From positions 1-30,299 of the IMG/VR virus record IMGVR_UViG_3300032561_000090: a DNA stretch of 30,299 bases, one strand, 5' to 3'. This DNA is from a virus. The notes below the pieces were generated by a model. That model was not told the DNA's origin and did not search any database. It saw only the letters and a program-made list of their open reading frames with translations. Each line of letters starts with the position of its first letter. Position 1 is the first letter of the stretch. A program made the position numbers and the translations under genes. Shown in pieces: positions 1 to 6,458 of the stretch.

Positions 1-894
1 AAGCGCGGCGGCAAGGCGATGAAGCACGACGACGTCGCCGAAGACAAGAAACTGATCAAGTCGATTGTCAAAAGGGGCGCGATCAAGCCCGGCATGGCGA
101 AGGGCGGACTGATCTTTAAAAAGAAGGATCGCGAAGAGTGCCCTGAGTGCGGGGGATGGGGCCATCAGATTCACGATCCTGATGAAGAGGGCAAGATTCT
201 TCCTTGTTACCATTGCGGCGCGACCGGCTCAGTTAAGGTCATGCCGCAGGGTGGTAGCCGCAGGAGCATTCAAAAGCGCGAGCGCGCTGATCTTGCTTCT
301 GCTGAACAGGATCGTCGCGGCAAGGCAGAATACGAGCGCCGACCTCAAGAGCGTCGTCATGCTTCGCCGGATTCTTACGACGAGCCGCTTCCGGGCGAAA
401 TTTCTTCACGGTTCAAAAAAGGTGGTAGCGTGCATCCGAAGGGCTGCAAGTGCGTCAAATGCTGCAGCGGCGGCATGGTCAAAAAGAAAGGCGGCGGCAG
501 CGTCACCGACGGCACTCTAGAGGGCACGCGCCCGACAGGCGGTCGTAAGGCTCGCAAGCACGGCGGTCGCGCCAAGAAGACGAACATCAACATCGTCATC
601 GCGCCGCACGGCGGTCATCAGGCTCCGGCAGGCGGGATGATGCCGCCCCCGCCGCCTGCGGGGGGTCTTCATCAGGGCATGGCTCCGGGTATGCCGCCGG
701 GTATGCCACCGGGCGGTATGCGTCCTCCGATGCCTGCATCCCCGCCTCCGGGCGGCGCGCCTCCCATGGGAGCGCCTCCGGGCCTCATGGGCCGCAAGCG
801 CGGTGGCCGGGTTCATTACCCGATCAAGGACGGCTCTGGCGGCGGCAAGGGACGCCTTGAGAAAGTGAAGGCGTATGGCTTAAAGCCCGCCTGA
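1..894 (+). CDS. Zinc-finger, Lys/Gly- and Pro-rich phage protein (5' truncated)
   Basis: The reading frame is open from the first base (codons for KRGGKA precede the first ATG at 19), so the true start is probably upstream. Counting from that ATG, residues 41-48 (CPECGGWG) and 63-70 (CYHCGATG) form a pair of CxxCxGxG-like knuckles resembling half of a DnaJ-type zinc finger. A second cysteine cluster lies at 143-149. Residues 205-257 are Gly/Pro/Met-rich and probably disordered. The basic motif KHGGRAK (180-186) recurs in the protein at 5307-5627, and related KRGG motifs lie at both ends. It precedes the head-assembly genes and is followed at once by a hairpin terminator, so it ends an upstream transcription unit. 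The function is unknown; a virion-associated nucleic-acid or metal-binding protein is one possibility. A DnaJ partner for the phage GroES is less likely because no J domain is seen. Confidence 0.7.
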   Translation, partial: KRGGKAMKHDDVAEDKKLIKSIVKRGAIKPGMAKGGLIFKKKDREECPECGGWGHQIHDPDEEGKILPCYHCGATGSVKVMPQGGSRRSIQKRERADLASAEQDRRGKAEYERRPQERRHASPDSYDEPLPGEISSRFKKGGSVHPKGCKCVKCCSGGMVKKKGGGSVTDGTLEGTRPTGGRKARKHGGRAKKTNINIVIAPHGGHQAPAGGMMPPPPPAGGLHQGMAPGMPPGMPPGGMRPPMPASPPPGGAPPMGAPPGLMGRKRGGRVHYPIKDGSGGGKGRLEKVKAYGLKPA

Positions 895-900
895 TGGTAT

Positions 901-929
901 AAGGGGCGGTCAGCAATGACCGCCCCTTT
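901..929 (+). terminator. Hairpin, probable intrinsic terminator
   Basis: A perfect 12-bp stem (AAGGGGCGGTCA, 901-912, with its complement at 917-928) is closed by a GCAA tetraloop. It starts seven bases after the stop codon of the first gene. The U-tract is short (TTTCGATT), so termination may be partial and allow read-through into the head genes. Confidence 0.7.
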
Positions 930-945
930 CGATTGAGACCTACCG

Positions 946-1146
946 ATGCAAACGATCAGCGTCCGATTTGAATACGAACTTAAGAAATTGGTCGACGAAG
1001 AGATTGAACGCCTAACGGACATCCTCACGTTAGGTGTAAGCATTCACGATATCGCGGACTACAAACACATCACGGGGCAACTCGCGGCGTGGCGTAAACT
1101 CGACGATCTATGTGATGAAGCCCGTTCTGTGATGGATAAATCGTAA
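946..1146 (+). CDS. Small helical hypothetical protein
   Basis: This is a 66-residue protein, predicted from composition to be almost wholly alpha-helical, with charged heptad-like stretches (residues 8-27 and 41-64). No enzyme motif is visible. The ribosome-binding site is weak (GAG at 935-937). It sits between a terminator hairpin and the GroES-like gene, with 11 bases to the latter, in the position where head-assembly phages often keep a short coiled-coil protein of unknown function. I do not recognise the family. A role in head assembly is inferred only from location. Confidence 0.7.
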   Translation: MQTISVRFEYELKKLVDEEIERLTDILTLGVSIHDIADYKHITGQLAAWRKLDDLCDEARSVMDKS

Positions 1147-1157
1147 TTGGAGTACCT

Positions 1158-1550
1158 ATGCCGCATACACCTATGCAACACGATACCGACCCGAAAGAAG
1201 ATTTGATCAAAGCCGTAGGTCCGATCTACGGTTTTGACCTGTATCACAATCAGATCCTGTGCGCCGTCTACATCCGGCCTGAGAAAACGAAGGGCGGCAT
1301 CGTCCTGCCGGATCAGCACCGCAACGAAGACCGTCACCAGAGCAAGGTGGGCCTCATTTTGAAGGTTGGACCCGACGCTTTTGTCGACGAAAGCGGCGTC
1401 TGGTTCAAGGAAGTCAGCGTAAAGGTCCACGATTGGATCGTTTTCCGCCCTTCGGACGGTTGGAGCATCACCGTCAACGGCGTTTTGTGCCGAATTTTGA
1501 AGGACGAGAACGTGCGCGGGCGCGTTTCACACCCAGATTTGGTCTGGTAA
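1158..1550 (+). CDS. GroES-like (Cpn10) co-chaperonin
   Basis: This 130-residue protein has the Cpn10 layout: an opening strand (residues 29-40, YHNQILCAVYIR), then PEKTKGGIVLPD (41-52), which matches the GroES mobile loop including the hydrophobic IVL tripeptide that docks on GroEL. The strands VGLILKVGPD (64-73), KVHDWIVF (89-96) and a final INxxxLxILKxEDI-like segment (105-118) follow. It has about 25 extra N-terminal residues. GGAG at 1149-1152 is correctly spaced for the ATG. It lies between a small helical gene and the scaffold candidate, upstream of the capsid gene, so it probably redirects host GroEL to fold the phage capsid protein, as T4 gp31 does. No GroEL gene is in the window. 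The family call rests on the loop and strand pattern and is fairly secure; the capsid substrate is inferred. Confidence 0.85.
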   Translation: MPHTPMQHDTDPKEDLIKAVGPIYGFDLYHNQILCAVYIRPEKTKGGIVLPDQHRNEDRHQSKVGLILKVGPDAFVDESGVWFKEVSVKVHDWIVFRPSDGWSITVNGVLCRILKDENVRGRVSHPDLVW

Positions 1551-1560
1551 GGGGGCAATC

Positions 1561-2451
1561 ATGGCTGATGAACCGGAACAGATTGAGATTGAGATCGATC
1601 CGACTGAGAAAGAGGTCAAAAAGGACGAAGTTGAGGTCGTAAAGGCCGAAGAATCGCCCGTAAAGACCGAAACCGCGCCCGAAGACGGCATCAAAGCCCT
1701 CAAAAAGCAGTTGGAAGAGGAGCGTTCTGCGCGTATTGCCGCCGAAAAGGCAGCAAACGAGGCCAAACAGAACGCTTTCAGGGCGCAAAACGAGGTTGCG
1801 GACACCAATCTGCACCTAATCAACAACGCCATCGACTCGGTGAAGGCAAACACGCTGAATTTGAAGTCGGCCTACGCTCAGGCGATGGCGGCAGGCGATT
1901 ACGACTCCGCCGCCGACATTCAGCAGACCATGGCGGAGAATTCTGCCAAGTTGCTTCAGTTGGAGCAGGGCAAGCAGGCTCTGGAGAGTTCGCCGAAGCA
2001 GAAGGCGCCTGAGCCGGTCCAAAGCGACCCGGTTGAGGCGCTTGCGAGTCAGTTATCGTCCCGCTCGGCCCAGTGGGTTCGCGCCCACCCGGAATACGCC
2101 CGTAACCCCAACCTGTACCGCAAGATGATCGCGGCGCACGAGTTGGCGATGGCGGACGGCATCAGCCCGGACACCGACGACTATTTCGACTCGATTGAAA
2201 ACACGCTTCGGATCCGCCGTGACGCCCCGGTGCAGGCAGAGGCGACTGCGGACGCCGCTAAGGTCACGCAGCGCCGTACCGCGCCTCCTGCAGCCCCTGT
2301 CTCGCGCAGCGGCAACGCGGGCACCGGAAACCGCCCTAACGTCGTTCGCCTGACCAAGGACGAGCGCGAGATGGCGCAGATGATGGGCATGACCGATCAG
2401 GAATACGCCAAGAACAAGTTGGCGCTTCAGCGTGAAGGGAAACTGAACTAA
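1561..2451 (+). CDS. Probable head scaffolding protein
   Basis: This is a 296-residue protein. The first 45 residues are very acidic and repetitive (EIEIDPTEKEVKKDEVEVV). A long coiled-coil follows (about 46-150), then a compact helical part (165-220) and a linker rich in Ala, Pro and Arg. The C-terminal tail carries the LTKDEREMAQMMGMTDQEYAK motif region (residues 264-285). An acidic, coiled-coil-rich, enzyme-free protein a few genes upstream of the major capsid protein fits phage scaffolding proteins, whose C-terminal basic/helical tail binds coat protein. A strong AAGGGGG (1549-1555) overlaps the previous stop codon, so it is likely translated together with the GroES gene. No protease motif is seen. 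The role is inferred from composition and position. Confidence 0.7.
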   Translation: MADEPEQIEIEIDPTEKEVKKDEVEVVKAEESPVKTETAPEDGIKALKKQLEEERSARIAAEKAANEAKQNAFRAQNEVADTNLHLINNAIDSVKANTLNLKSAYAQAMAAGDYDSAADIQQTMAENSAKLLQLEQGKQALESSPKQKAPEPVQSDPVEALASQLSSRSAQWVRAHPEYARNPNLYRKMIAAHELAMADGISPDTDDYFDSIENTLRIRRDAPVQAEATADAAKVTQRRTAPPAAPVSRSGNAGTGNRPNVVRLTKDEREMAQMMGMTDQEYAKNKLALQREGKLN

Positions 2452-2462
2452 TGGAGAATTCT

Positions 2463-3092
2463 ATGGACAATGAAACCCCTAAGCAGAGGCGTGCCCGCGC
2501 TCGCTCTAATCGGCTTCTGGAGGCGATTGACGAGGTGGAAGACGAGATTGCCGAAGAAGAGGCTCAGGCGGCTGCTGCAGCCTCCCCAGAGCCCACCGGC
2601 ATACAGCGTGCGCCCTTGCGCGAAAATCCCCGTGACCGCGCCGCACGCCGCGCTGCAGAACTGCGCGAGCACGCGGGCGGCTCGATGGAAGAGGGCACCG
2701 ACGAGTTCTACATCCCGCCCGACATCATTCCAGACGGTTGGGACTACGAGTGGAAGCGCAAGTTGCTCTTGGGCAGCGAGGACCCGGCCTATCAGGTTCA
2801 GGTTGCCCGCAAGGGTTGGGAGCCTGTCCCGGCAAATCGTCACCCCGAAATGATGCCTAGCATCGGCAATTTCGCCGTGATCGAGCGCAAGGGCATGATC
2901 CTGATGGAACGCCCAAAGGAAATCAGCGACGAAGTGCGCGCCGCCGACCTGCGCCGTGCTCGACTTCAGGTTCGCCAGAAGGAAGCGCAGTTGAACGCGA
3001 CTCCCGAAGGCACGCTGCAGCGCAGCAAGAGCGACGGCAGCAGCCTGACGAAGATCGGCAAGTCCTACGAAGCGATCCCGATTCCAGAATAA
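2463..3092 (+). CDS. Hypothetical head-assembly protein
   Basis: I chose ATG 2463 because GGAGA (2453-2457) is ideally spaced before it. An earlier in-frame ATG at 2451 overlaps the previous stop but would place the SD inside the gene. The product is about 209 residues: a basic Arg-rich start (KQRRARARSNR), an acidic helix (about 18-40), an Ala/Pro linker, then a central part with a WDYEWKRKLLLG segment, a GWEPVPANRHPEM segment and a helical tail. The motif around 'yqV.varkGWepVp..rHP' is typical of a family often found beside scaffold and capsid genes in uncultured phages; it has no established function that I know. A strong terminator follows, so it closes this transcription unit. Confidence 0.75.
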   Translation: MDNETPKQRRARARSNRLLEAIDEVEDEIAEEEAQAAAAASPEPTGIQRAPLRENPRDRAARRAAELREHAGGSMEEGTDEFYIPPDIIPDGWDYEWKRKLLLGSEDPAYQVQVARKGWEPVPANRHPEMMPSIGNFAVIERKGMILMERPKEISDEVRAADLRRARLQVRQKEAQLNATPEGTLQRSKSDGSSLTKIGKSYEAIPIPE

Positions 3093-3113
3093 AAGGCAGT
3101 AAATGCCTCCTTG

Positions 3114-3140
3114 AGCGCCCTTCGGGGCGCTTTTTCTTTT
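3114..3140 (+). terminator. Intrinsic terminator
   Basis: A 7-bp stem (AGCGCCC/GGGCGCT) is capped by the very stable cUUCGg tetraloop and followed by a run of nine T in ten bases (TTTTTCTTTT, 3131-3140). It begins 22 bases after the stop codon at 3092. This is the clearest rho-independent terminator in the window and separates the scaffold unit from the capsid unit. Confidence 0.92.
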
Positions 3141-3146
3141 GTACTG

Positions 3147-3175
3147 TTGCACTTGTCAAGTAGGCGGCGTAAATT
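3147..3175 (+). promoter_or_regulatory. Candidate sigma70-like promoter for the capsid unit
   Basis: TTGCAC (3147-3152) and TAAATT (3170-3175) are separated by exactly 17 bases and sit right after the strong terminator, where a new promoter is needed for the decoration and capsid genes. Each hexamer matches the bacterial consensus in four of six positions, so the match alone is modest; context makes it credible. Transcription would start near 3182 and give a leader of about 90 bases. Confidence 0.45.
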
Positions 3176-3180
3176 GCCCT

Positions 3181-3262
3181 CAACCTCCTGCCCGGCGCAG
3201 GAGTTGAAGATTACCCCCGGTCTAAATCGCCCCGGTGCGCGATGATGGCCTCCTGTAAGGAG
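3181..3262 (+). promoter_or_regulatory. Structured 5' leader with competing anti-SD hairpins
   Basis: The heptamer CCTCCTG occurs twice (3184-3190 and 3249-3255). The first can pair with CAGGAG (3198-3203) to form a hairpin with a 7-base loop, extended by CAA/TTG. The second abuts the SD of the next gene, AGGAG (3258-3262), and can fold on it across only three bases. Because both pyrimidine-rich copies can pair with either purine-rich copy, the leader can be drawn in mutually exclusive folds that hide or expose the SD. This may tune capsid translation; no regulator is evident. Confidence 0.4.
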
Positions 3263-3270
3263 AATCCGTC

Positions 3271-3864
3271 ATGGCGAATAACAGTGCGCCTTTCGGCTTT
3301 AGTCAGTACAAGGGCACGGGTTCGCTTCCGACCTACGAACAGGTCGCGATGTTTGCGGACTACAATGCCTCGGCGATTTTTTTCGGCGATCCGGTTTTCC
3401 GTAATTCGGACGGCAGCGTCTATGTGACGACGCCGGGCACAGGCACGCTTGCCGGTGTGTTCGTTGGCTGCAAGTACCTGTCGGTCGCGCAGAAGCGTAC
3501 CGTGTGGTCGAACTACTGGCCGGGCAGCGACGTTGCTTCGAGCAACACCGTTGAGTGCTACGTCGTCAACGACCCCAACGCGCAGTTCCTTGTGCAGGTG
3601 GGTGGCTCGTCCTCGACGGGTCTCACGACGGCCGACATCGGCGCCAACGTGCAGTTTGCTTACGGCACGGGCAGCACCGCGACGGGCGTTTCGGGCGCGT
3701 ACATCGTGTACAACTCGCAGGCCACCACGGCGACGCTTCCGTTCCGTGTTATGGCTGTTCCCACCGATCCGCCGAATGCTCAAGGCACCCAGAGCGGTGC
3801 ATACAACTATGTGGTCGTGGCGTTTAACAACGTCGAGACCAAGCAGTTGACCGGCACCGTCTAA
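3271..3864 (+). CDS. Head decoration / capsid fibre-type structural protein
   Basis: This 197-residue, beta-rich protein has no signal peptide or charged clusters. The layout is characteristic of proteins encoded directly before the capsid gene in many uncultured podoviruses: an N-terminal segment (NNSAPFGFSQYKGTG), a 'gd.V......G.v......GT..GVFvG..Y' core (residues about 38-70), WSNYWPGS (78-85), a 'yVvnDPnaqFlVQ' strand (95-108), and a C-terminal 'fRVMAVPTDPPN' (147-158) leading into a final strand. A good SD (AAGGAG, 3257-3262) precedes the ATG, in a leader that can sequester it. The capsid gene follows after 13 bases and the two are probably co-transcribed. Surface decoration is inferred from the family's usual position, not from a catalytic or binding motif. 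Confidence 0.7.
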   Translation: MANNSAPFGFSQYKGTGSLPTYEQVAMFADYNASAIFFGDPVFRNSDGSVYVTTPGTGTLAGVFVGCKYLSVAQKRTVWSNYWPGSDVASSNTVECYVVNDPNAQFLVQVGGSSSTGLTTADIGANVQFAYGTGSTATGVSGAYIVYNSQATTATLPFRVMAVPTDPPNAQGTQSGAYNYVVVAFNNVETKQLTGTV

Positions 3865-3877
3865 GGAGTAACTAAAA

Positions 3878-4792
3878 ATGGCCGTTAATTTAAGTGCTAT
3901 TAAGGACCTCCTGCTTCCGGGTCTTCGCGGGATTGAAGGCAAGTACGAGATGATTCCGTCTCAGTACGACAAGATCTTCACCAAGCATGACTCGAAACTC
4001 GCCCTTGAGCGTACCGCTGAAATGCGTTACCTCGGTCTGGCGCAGTTGAAGACGGAAGGTGCTCAGACCTCGTTCGACAACAACTCGGGCGAGCGCTTCA
4101 TCTACAACCAAGAGCACAATGAAATTGCGCTCGGTTACGCGATCACCCGCAAGGCGATTGACGATAACCTTTACAAGACGCAGTTCCATCCGTCGAACCT
4201 CGGTCTGATTGAATCGTTTCAGCAGACCAAGGAAATCTACGGCGCGAACGTCCTTAACACCGCGACGACGTACAATGCGAACATCGGCGGTGACGGTGTT
4301 TCGTTGTGCTCGACGAGCCACCCCATCGACGGCAATACGATTGCGAACACGCCTTCGACGCAGGTTGACCTCAATGAGGCCACGCTGCTGAACGCGATGA
4401 TCTCGATTCGTACCAACTTCCGCGACATGGCGAACCTCAAGGTCTTCGCTCGTGGCCGCAAGTTGATTGTGCCTCCGCAGTTGGAACCGGTTGCGATTCG
4501 TCTTCTCAAGACGGAACTGCGTCCGGGTACTGCGGATAACGATGTCAACGCGATCCTCTCGACGGCGGGCGGCTTGCCGGAAGGCTACATGGTCAACGAC
4601 TTCTTGACCTCGCCTTATGCATGGTTCCTGCTCACCAACATTGACGGTCTCTCCTACATGGAGCGCGTCAAGTACGAAATGGACATGCAGGTCGACTTCG
4701 TTACGGACAATCTGTTGGTCAAGGGCTACGAGCGGTACTCGTTTGGGTACTACAACTGGCGCGCCATCTGGGGCTCGTTCCCGACCTCGTAA
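3878..4792 (+). CDS. Major capsid protein
   Basis: The 304-residue protein opens with a helical arm (LSAIKDLLLPGLRGIEGKYE), followed by the strand ALGYAITRKAIDDNLY (residues about 87-102) typical of an HK97-type E-loop/A-domain boundary in this capsid family. The most recognisable block is LIVPPQLEPVAIRLLKTE (199-216), then RPGTADNDVNAI and a 'YMVNDFLTSPYAWFLLTNIDGL' stretch (about 237-258), the usual C-terminal half of Mu/N4-like capsid proteins. It is made without an obvious cleaved N-terminal scaffold; a separate scaffold candidate lies upstream. AAGGAG (3863-3868) gives it a strong ribosome site overlapping the previous stop. An HK97 fold is inferred from family resemblance. Confidence 0.85.
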   Translation: MAVNLSAIKDLLLPGLRGIEGKYEMIPSQYDKIFTKHDSKLALERTAEMRYLGLAQLKTEGAQTSFDNNSGERFIYNQEHNEIALGYAITRKAIDDNLYKTQFHPSNLGLIESFQQTKEIYGANVLNTATTYNANIGGDGVSLCSTSHPIDGNTIANTPSTQVDLNEATLLNAMISIRTNFRDMANLKVFARGRKLIVPPQLEPVAIRLLKTELRPGTADNDVNAILSTAGGLPEGYMVNDFLTSPYAWFLLTNIDGLSYMERVKYEMDMQVDFVTDNLLVKGYERYSFGYYNWRAIWGSFPTS

Positions 4793-4803
4793 GGAGAAGC
4801 GAA

Positions 4804-5292
4804 ATGAGCAGCACAGTATTAACTGGGCCGATCCTTGCGGGCAACGTGCTTAACTCTGACGGCACCGGCAATCTTGCCGGTGTCGGCGGAAGCAGTGGAA
4901 CTCAGAACGTCGGCTTCGTGCAGATGGCGCAGTTTGCGTCTATCACGGAGTCGGCTTCTGCGACGGCGACCTCTATCGTCATCCCTGCACAGAGTCTGAT
5001 CACTGACATCTACATCAACGTCACGGCGTCATGGACCAGCGGCTCTGACACGCTGAACATTGGAACGGCGAGCGGTGGAAGCCAGTTGGCTTCTGCTATC
5101 GCGCACGCTTTACTGGTTCAGGGTCAGTACACCGTTCCTGTGACGAGCCTGATCGCCAACTGGTTGAATTCCAGTGCGACGCAGGACGTTCAGATCTGGA
5201 CGCAGTCGACAGGCAGCGGCACGGGGACGGCGGTACTTGTGGTCTGCTACTTGCAGGCCGCAAATAACTTTACCAACGGTCAGTACACCTGA
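4804..5292 (+). CDS. Beta-rich virion protein, candidate decoration protein
   Basis: This 162-residue protein is rich in Ser, Thr, Ala and Gly. It has a disordered N-terminus (about 1-38) and then a jelly-roll-like pattern of alternating strands: SIVIPAQSLITDIYINVTASW (57-77), a TLNIGTASGGSQL strand and TAVLVVCYLQAANNF at the end. The 'vIPAqS.Itdi.v.Vt..w.sgsdT..iGt' core is common in small structural proteins next to capsid genes. SD AAGGAGAAG (4791-4799) overlaps the capsid stop codon, so it is translated from the same message. It could be a second head decoration protein; I know no experimentally defined function. Confidence 0.65.
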   Translation: MSSTVLTGPILAGNVLNSDGTGNLAGVGGSSGTQNVGFVQMAQFASITESASATATSIVIPAQSLITDIYINVTASWTSGSDTLNIGTASGGSQLASAIAHALLVQGQYTVPVTSLIANWLNSSATQDVQIWTQSTGSGTGTAVLVVCYLQAANNFTNGQYT

Positions 5293-5306
5293 TCTGGGAG
5301 TAAGAA

Positions 5307-5627
5307 ATGAAAGGTCATAAAGGACGTCATCACAAAGCCACTGGCGGCGTGAATGAAGCGGAACAGGATCTCAAGAGCAAGCCGGAAGAGCGTAACAACG
5401 CTAAGAAGGAATTTCACGAGGCTGAAGAGCGGAAGCACGGCGGTCGTGCCAAGCGGAAGCACGGCGGTCATGTGAAACATGAGATGAAGGTCGAAGGTCA
5501 TCACGGCAAGCATCACGCGGGTCGTAAGCCGCGTAAGCATGGCGGCAAGACCTCCGGCAACATTTTTGCGTTCACGGCTCACAAGGGCACGCCGCCCAAG
5601 GGCCACACGGACGAAATGGGCATGTAA
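5307..5627 (+). CDS. Lys/His/Gly-rich basic protein with KHGG repeats
   Basis: This is a 106-residue, extremely basic protein with many histidines. The tetrapeptide KHGG appears three times (in KHGGRAK, KHGGHVK and KHGGKTS), spaced through residues 44-82, and HHGKHH and GRHHK add further His clusters. Residues 16-42 are a charged helix. There is no membrane segment or enzyme motif. The same KHGGRAK motif occurs in the first gene of the window, and a His/Gly-rich stretch occurs in the protein at 28353-28961. GGGAG (5296-5300) is the ribosome site. As the last gene of the capsid unit, it could bind packaged DNA or metal inside the head; this is inference from charge and position. Confidence 0.65.
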   Translation: MKGHKGRHHKATGGVNEAEQDLKSKPEERNNAKKEFHEAEERKHGGRAKRKHGGHVKHEMKVEGHHGKHHAGRKPRKHGGKTSGNIFAFTAHKGTPPKGHTDEMGM

Positions 5628-5630
5628 TAG

Positions 5631-5650
5631 ACTGGGCCCCCTCTCCCAGT
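5631..5650 (+). other. Small inverted repeat upstream of terminator
   Basis: ACTGGG (5631-5636) and CCCAGT (5645-5650) form a 6-bp stem with an 8-base loop, starting three bases after the stop codon at 5627. It stands just before a stronger hairpin, so together they make a tandem terminator or an RNA 3'-end stabiliser. Confidence 0.4.
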
Positions 5651-5663
5651 TTGTGATGCATCA

Positions 5664-5688
5664 ACGGGGGCCTCGTGCCCCCGTTTTT
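5664..5688 (+). terminator. Intrinsic terminator of the capsid unit
   Basis: ACGGGGGC (5664-5671) pairs perfectly with GCCCCCGT (5677-5684) across a 5-base loop and runs into TTTTT (5684-5688). The next gene starts only 17 bases later, with no room for a separate promoter in between, so this terminator must be leaky or antiterminated if the fibre genes depend on upstream transcription. Confidence 0.85.
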
Positions 5689-5704
5689 AATAAGGAACAA
5701 GGTA

Positions 5705-6043
5705 ATGCGTTCCATCGTAGTGACGGCCAACACAGGCCAAGCAACGTCCAACTTGGTCCGACTGGACGAGTGGGCCCATCCGCAGGTGAACATCCAGTGC
5801 GTCTTGAGCGGCACGGGTAACTACACCGTTCAGCAGTCCATGGACGATCCAAACGATCCGTTCAATCCGGTCCCCGTGGGCAGCATGACATGGTTTCCAA
5901 GCGCAGACGCCGCTGTCGTTGGCGCGACGGCAAGCGCCATGAGCAGTTTTTCGTTTGCTCCGCGTTTTGTTCGCGTGATTTGGAATAGCGGTACTGGGAC
6001 TGTCACCATGACGGTGACCCAGTACAATGTCGTCAGCCTGTAA
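5705..6043 (+). CDS. Small beta-rich virion protein
   Basis: I chose ATG 5705 because AAGGA (5692-5696) is well spaced before it. An upstream in-frame ATG at 5675 lies inside the terminator hairpin. The 112-residue product is all-beta in appearance: SIVVTANTGQATSNLVRLDEW, then NIQCVLSGTGNYTVQQSMDDP (about 29-49), and a C-terminal FVRVIWNSGTGTVTMTVTQY strand pair. 'v.vsgtg.yTVq.t.ddp' sequences of this kind are frequent in small proteins between head and fibre genes, without known function. It lies between the capsid terminator and a second small beta protein. Confidence 0.65.
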   Translation: MRSIVVTANTGQATSNLVRLDEWAHPQVNIQCVLSGTGNYTVQQSMDDPNDPFNPVPVGSMTWFPSADAAVVGATASAMSSFSFAPRFVRVIWNSGTGTVTMTVTQYNVVSL

Positions 6044-6070
6044 GGCTGAAAGCCACATTGGAGACCAAGT

Positions 6071-6457
6071 ATGAGCGCAGGGACTTACAACCTTTGCATC
6101 GAGCAGGGCGCTACGTTCATTCGGGTCTTCTTGTGGCAGGTTGGCGGCTCGACTGACTGCTCCTGCACGACGACTTCAACCACGGCTGTTCCCGTCGACC
6201 TGACGGGATTTTCTGCTGATCTTCAGATCCGGCAGACCCCGCAATCAACCACGATCTTGTACGAAGGCAGCACTGCCAACGGCAACATCGTGTTGGGCGG
6301 CACGGCAGGCACCATTACCCTGACCATTCCCTCGACGACGACGGCAGGGTTTTCGTGGCTGCGTGGGGTTTATGATCTGATCCTCACGTCCTCTGGAGGT
6401 ATAGTTACGCGATTGCTGCAAGGTTCAGTAACCGTTTCTCCAGATGTGACGCGCTAA
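6071..6457 (+). CDS. Small fibre/tail-associated beta protein
   Basis: The 128-residue protein begins AGTYNLCIEQGATFIRVFLWQ and continues VDLTGFSADLQIRQTP (about 42-57), a GNIVLGGTAGTITLTIPSTTTA segment (about 74-95), and YDLILTSSGGIVTRLLQGSVTVSPDVTR at the end. This 'EQGatf...l.W....g.piDLtGyta.mqiR' pattern is a widespread phage family found immediately upstream of tail-fibre genes, related in look to N-terminal baseplate-upper-protein domains. CTDCSC-like cysteines (about 31-36) are unusual for it. GGAGA (6060-6064) is the SD. Only one base separates it from the giant fibre gene, implying coupled translation. It may connect or assist the fibre; this is inferred from position. Confidence 0.65.
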   Translation: MSAGTYNLCIEQGATFIRVFLWQVGGSTDCSCTTTSTTAVPVDLTGFSADLQIRQTPQSTTILYEGSTANGNIVLGGTAGTITLTIPSTTTAGFSWLRGVYDLILTSSGGIVTRLLQGSVTVSPDVTR

Positions 6458-6458
6458 A

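Noticed and set aside
182-816. Other-frame ORFs in the first gene (182-520 +, 517-816 -)
   Set aside because: Arg/Ala-rich shadow translations of the GC-rich Pro/Gly coding sequence, without ribosome sites.
2448-3152. Minus-strand frame of 234 codons
   Set aside because: It lies opposite a well-supported + gene and crosses the terminator; composition is that of a GC-rich shadow.
3211-3942. Minus-strand frame of 243 codons
   Set aside because: It covers the decoration gene, its promoter leader and the start of the capsid gene in antisense; Arg-rich low-complexity translation indicates a shadow.
5675-5704. Upstream start for the gene ending at 6043
   Set aside because: It lies inside the terminator hairpin; ATG 5705 has a proper SD.
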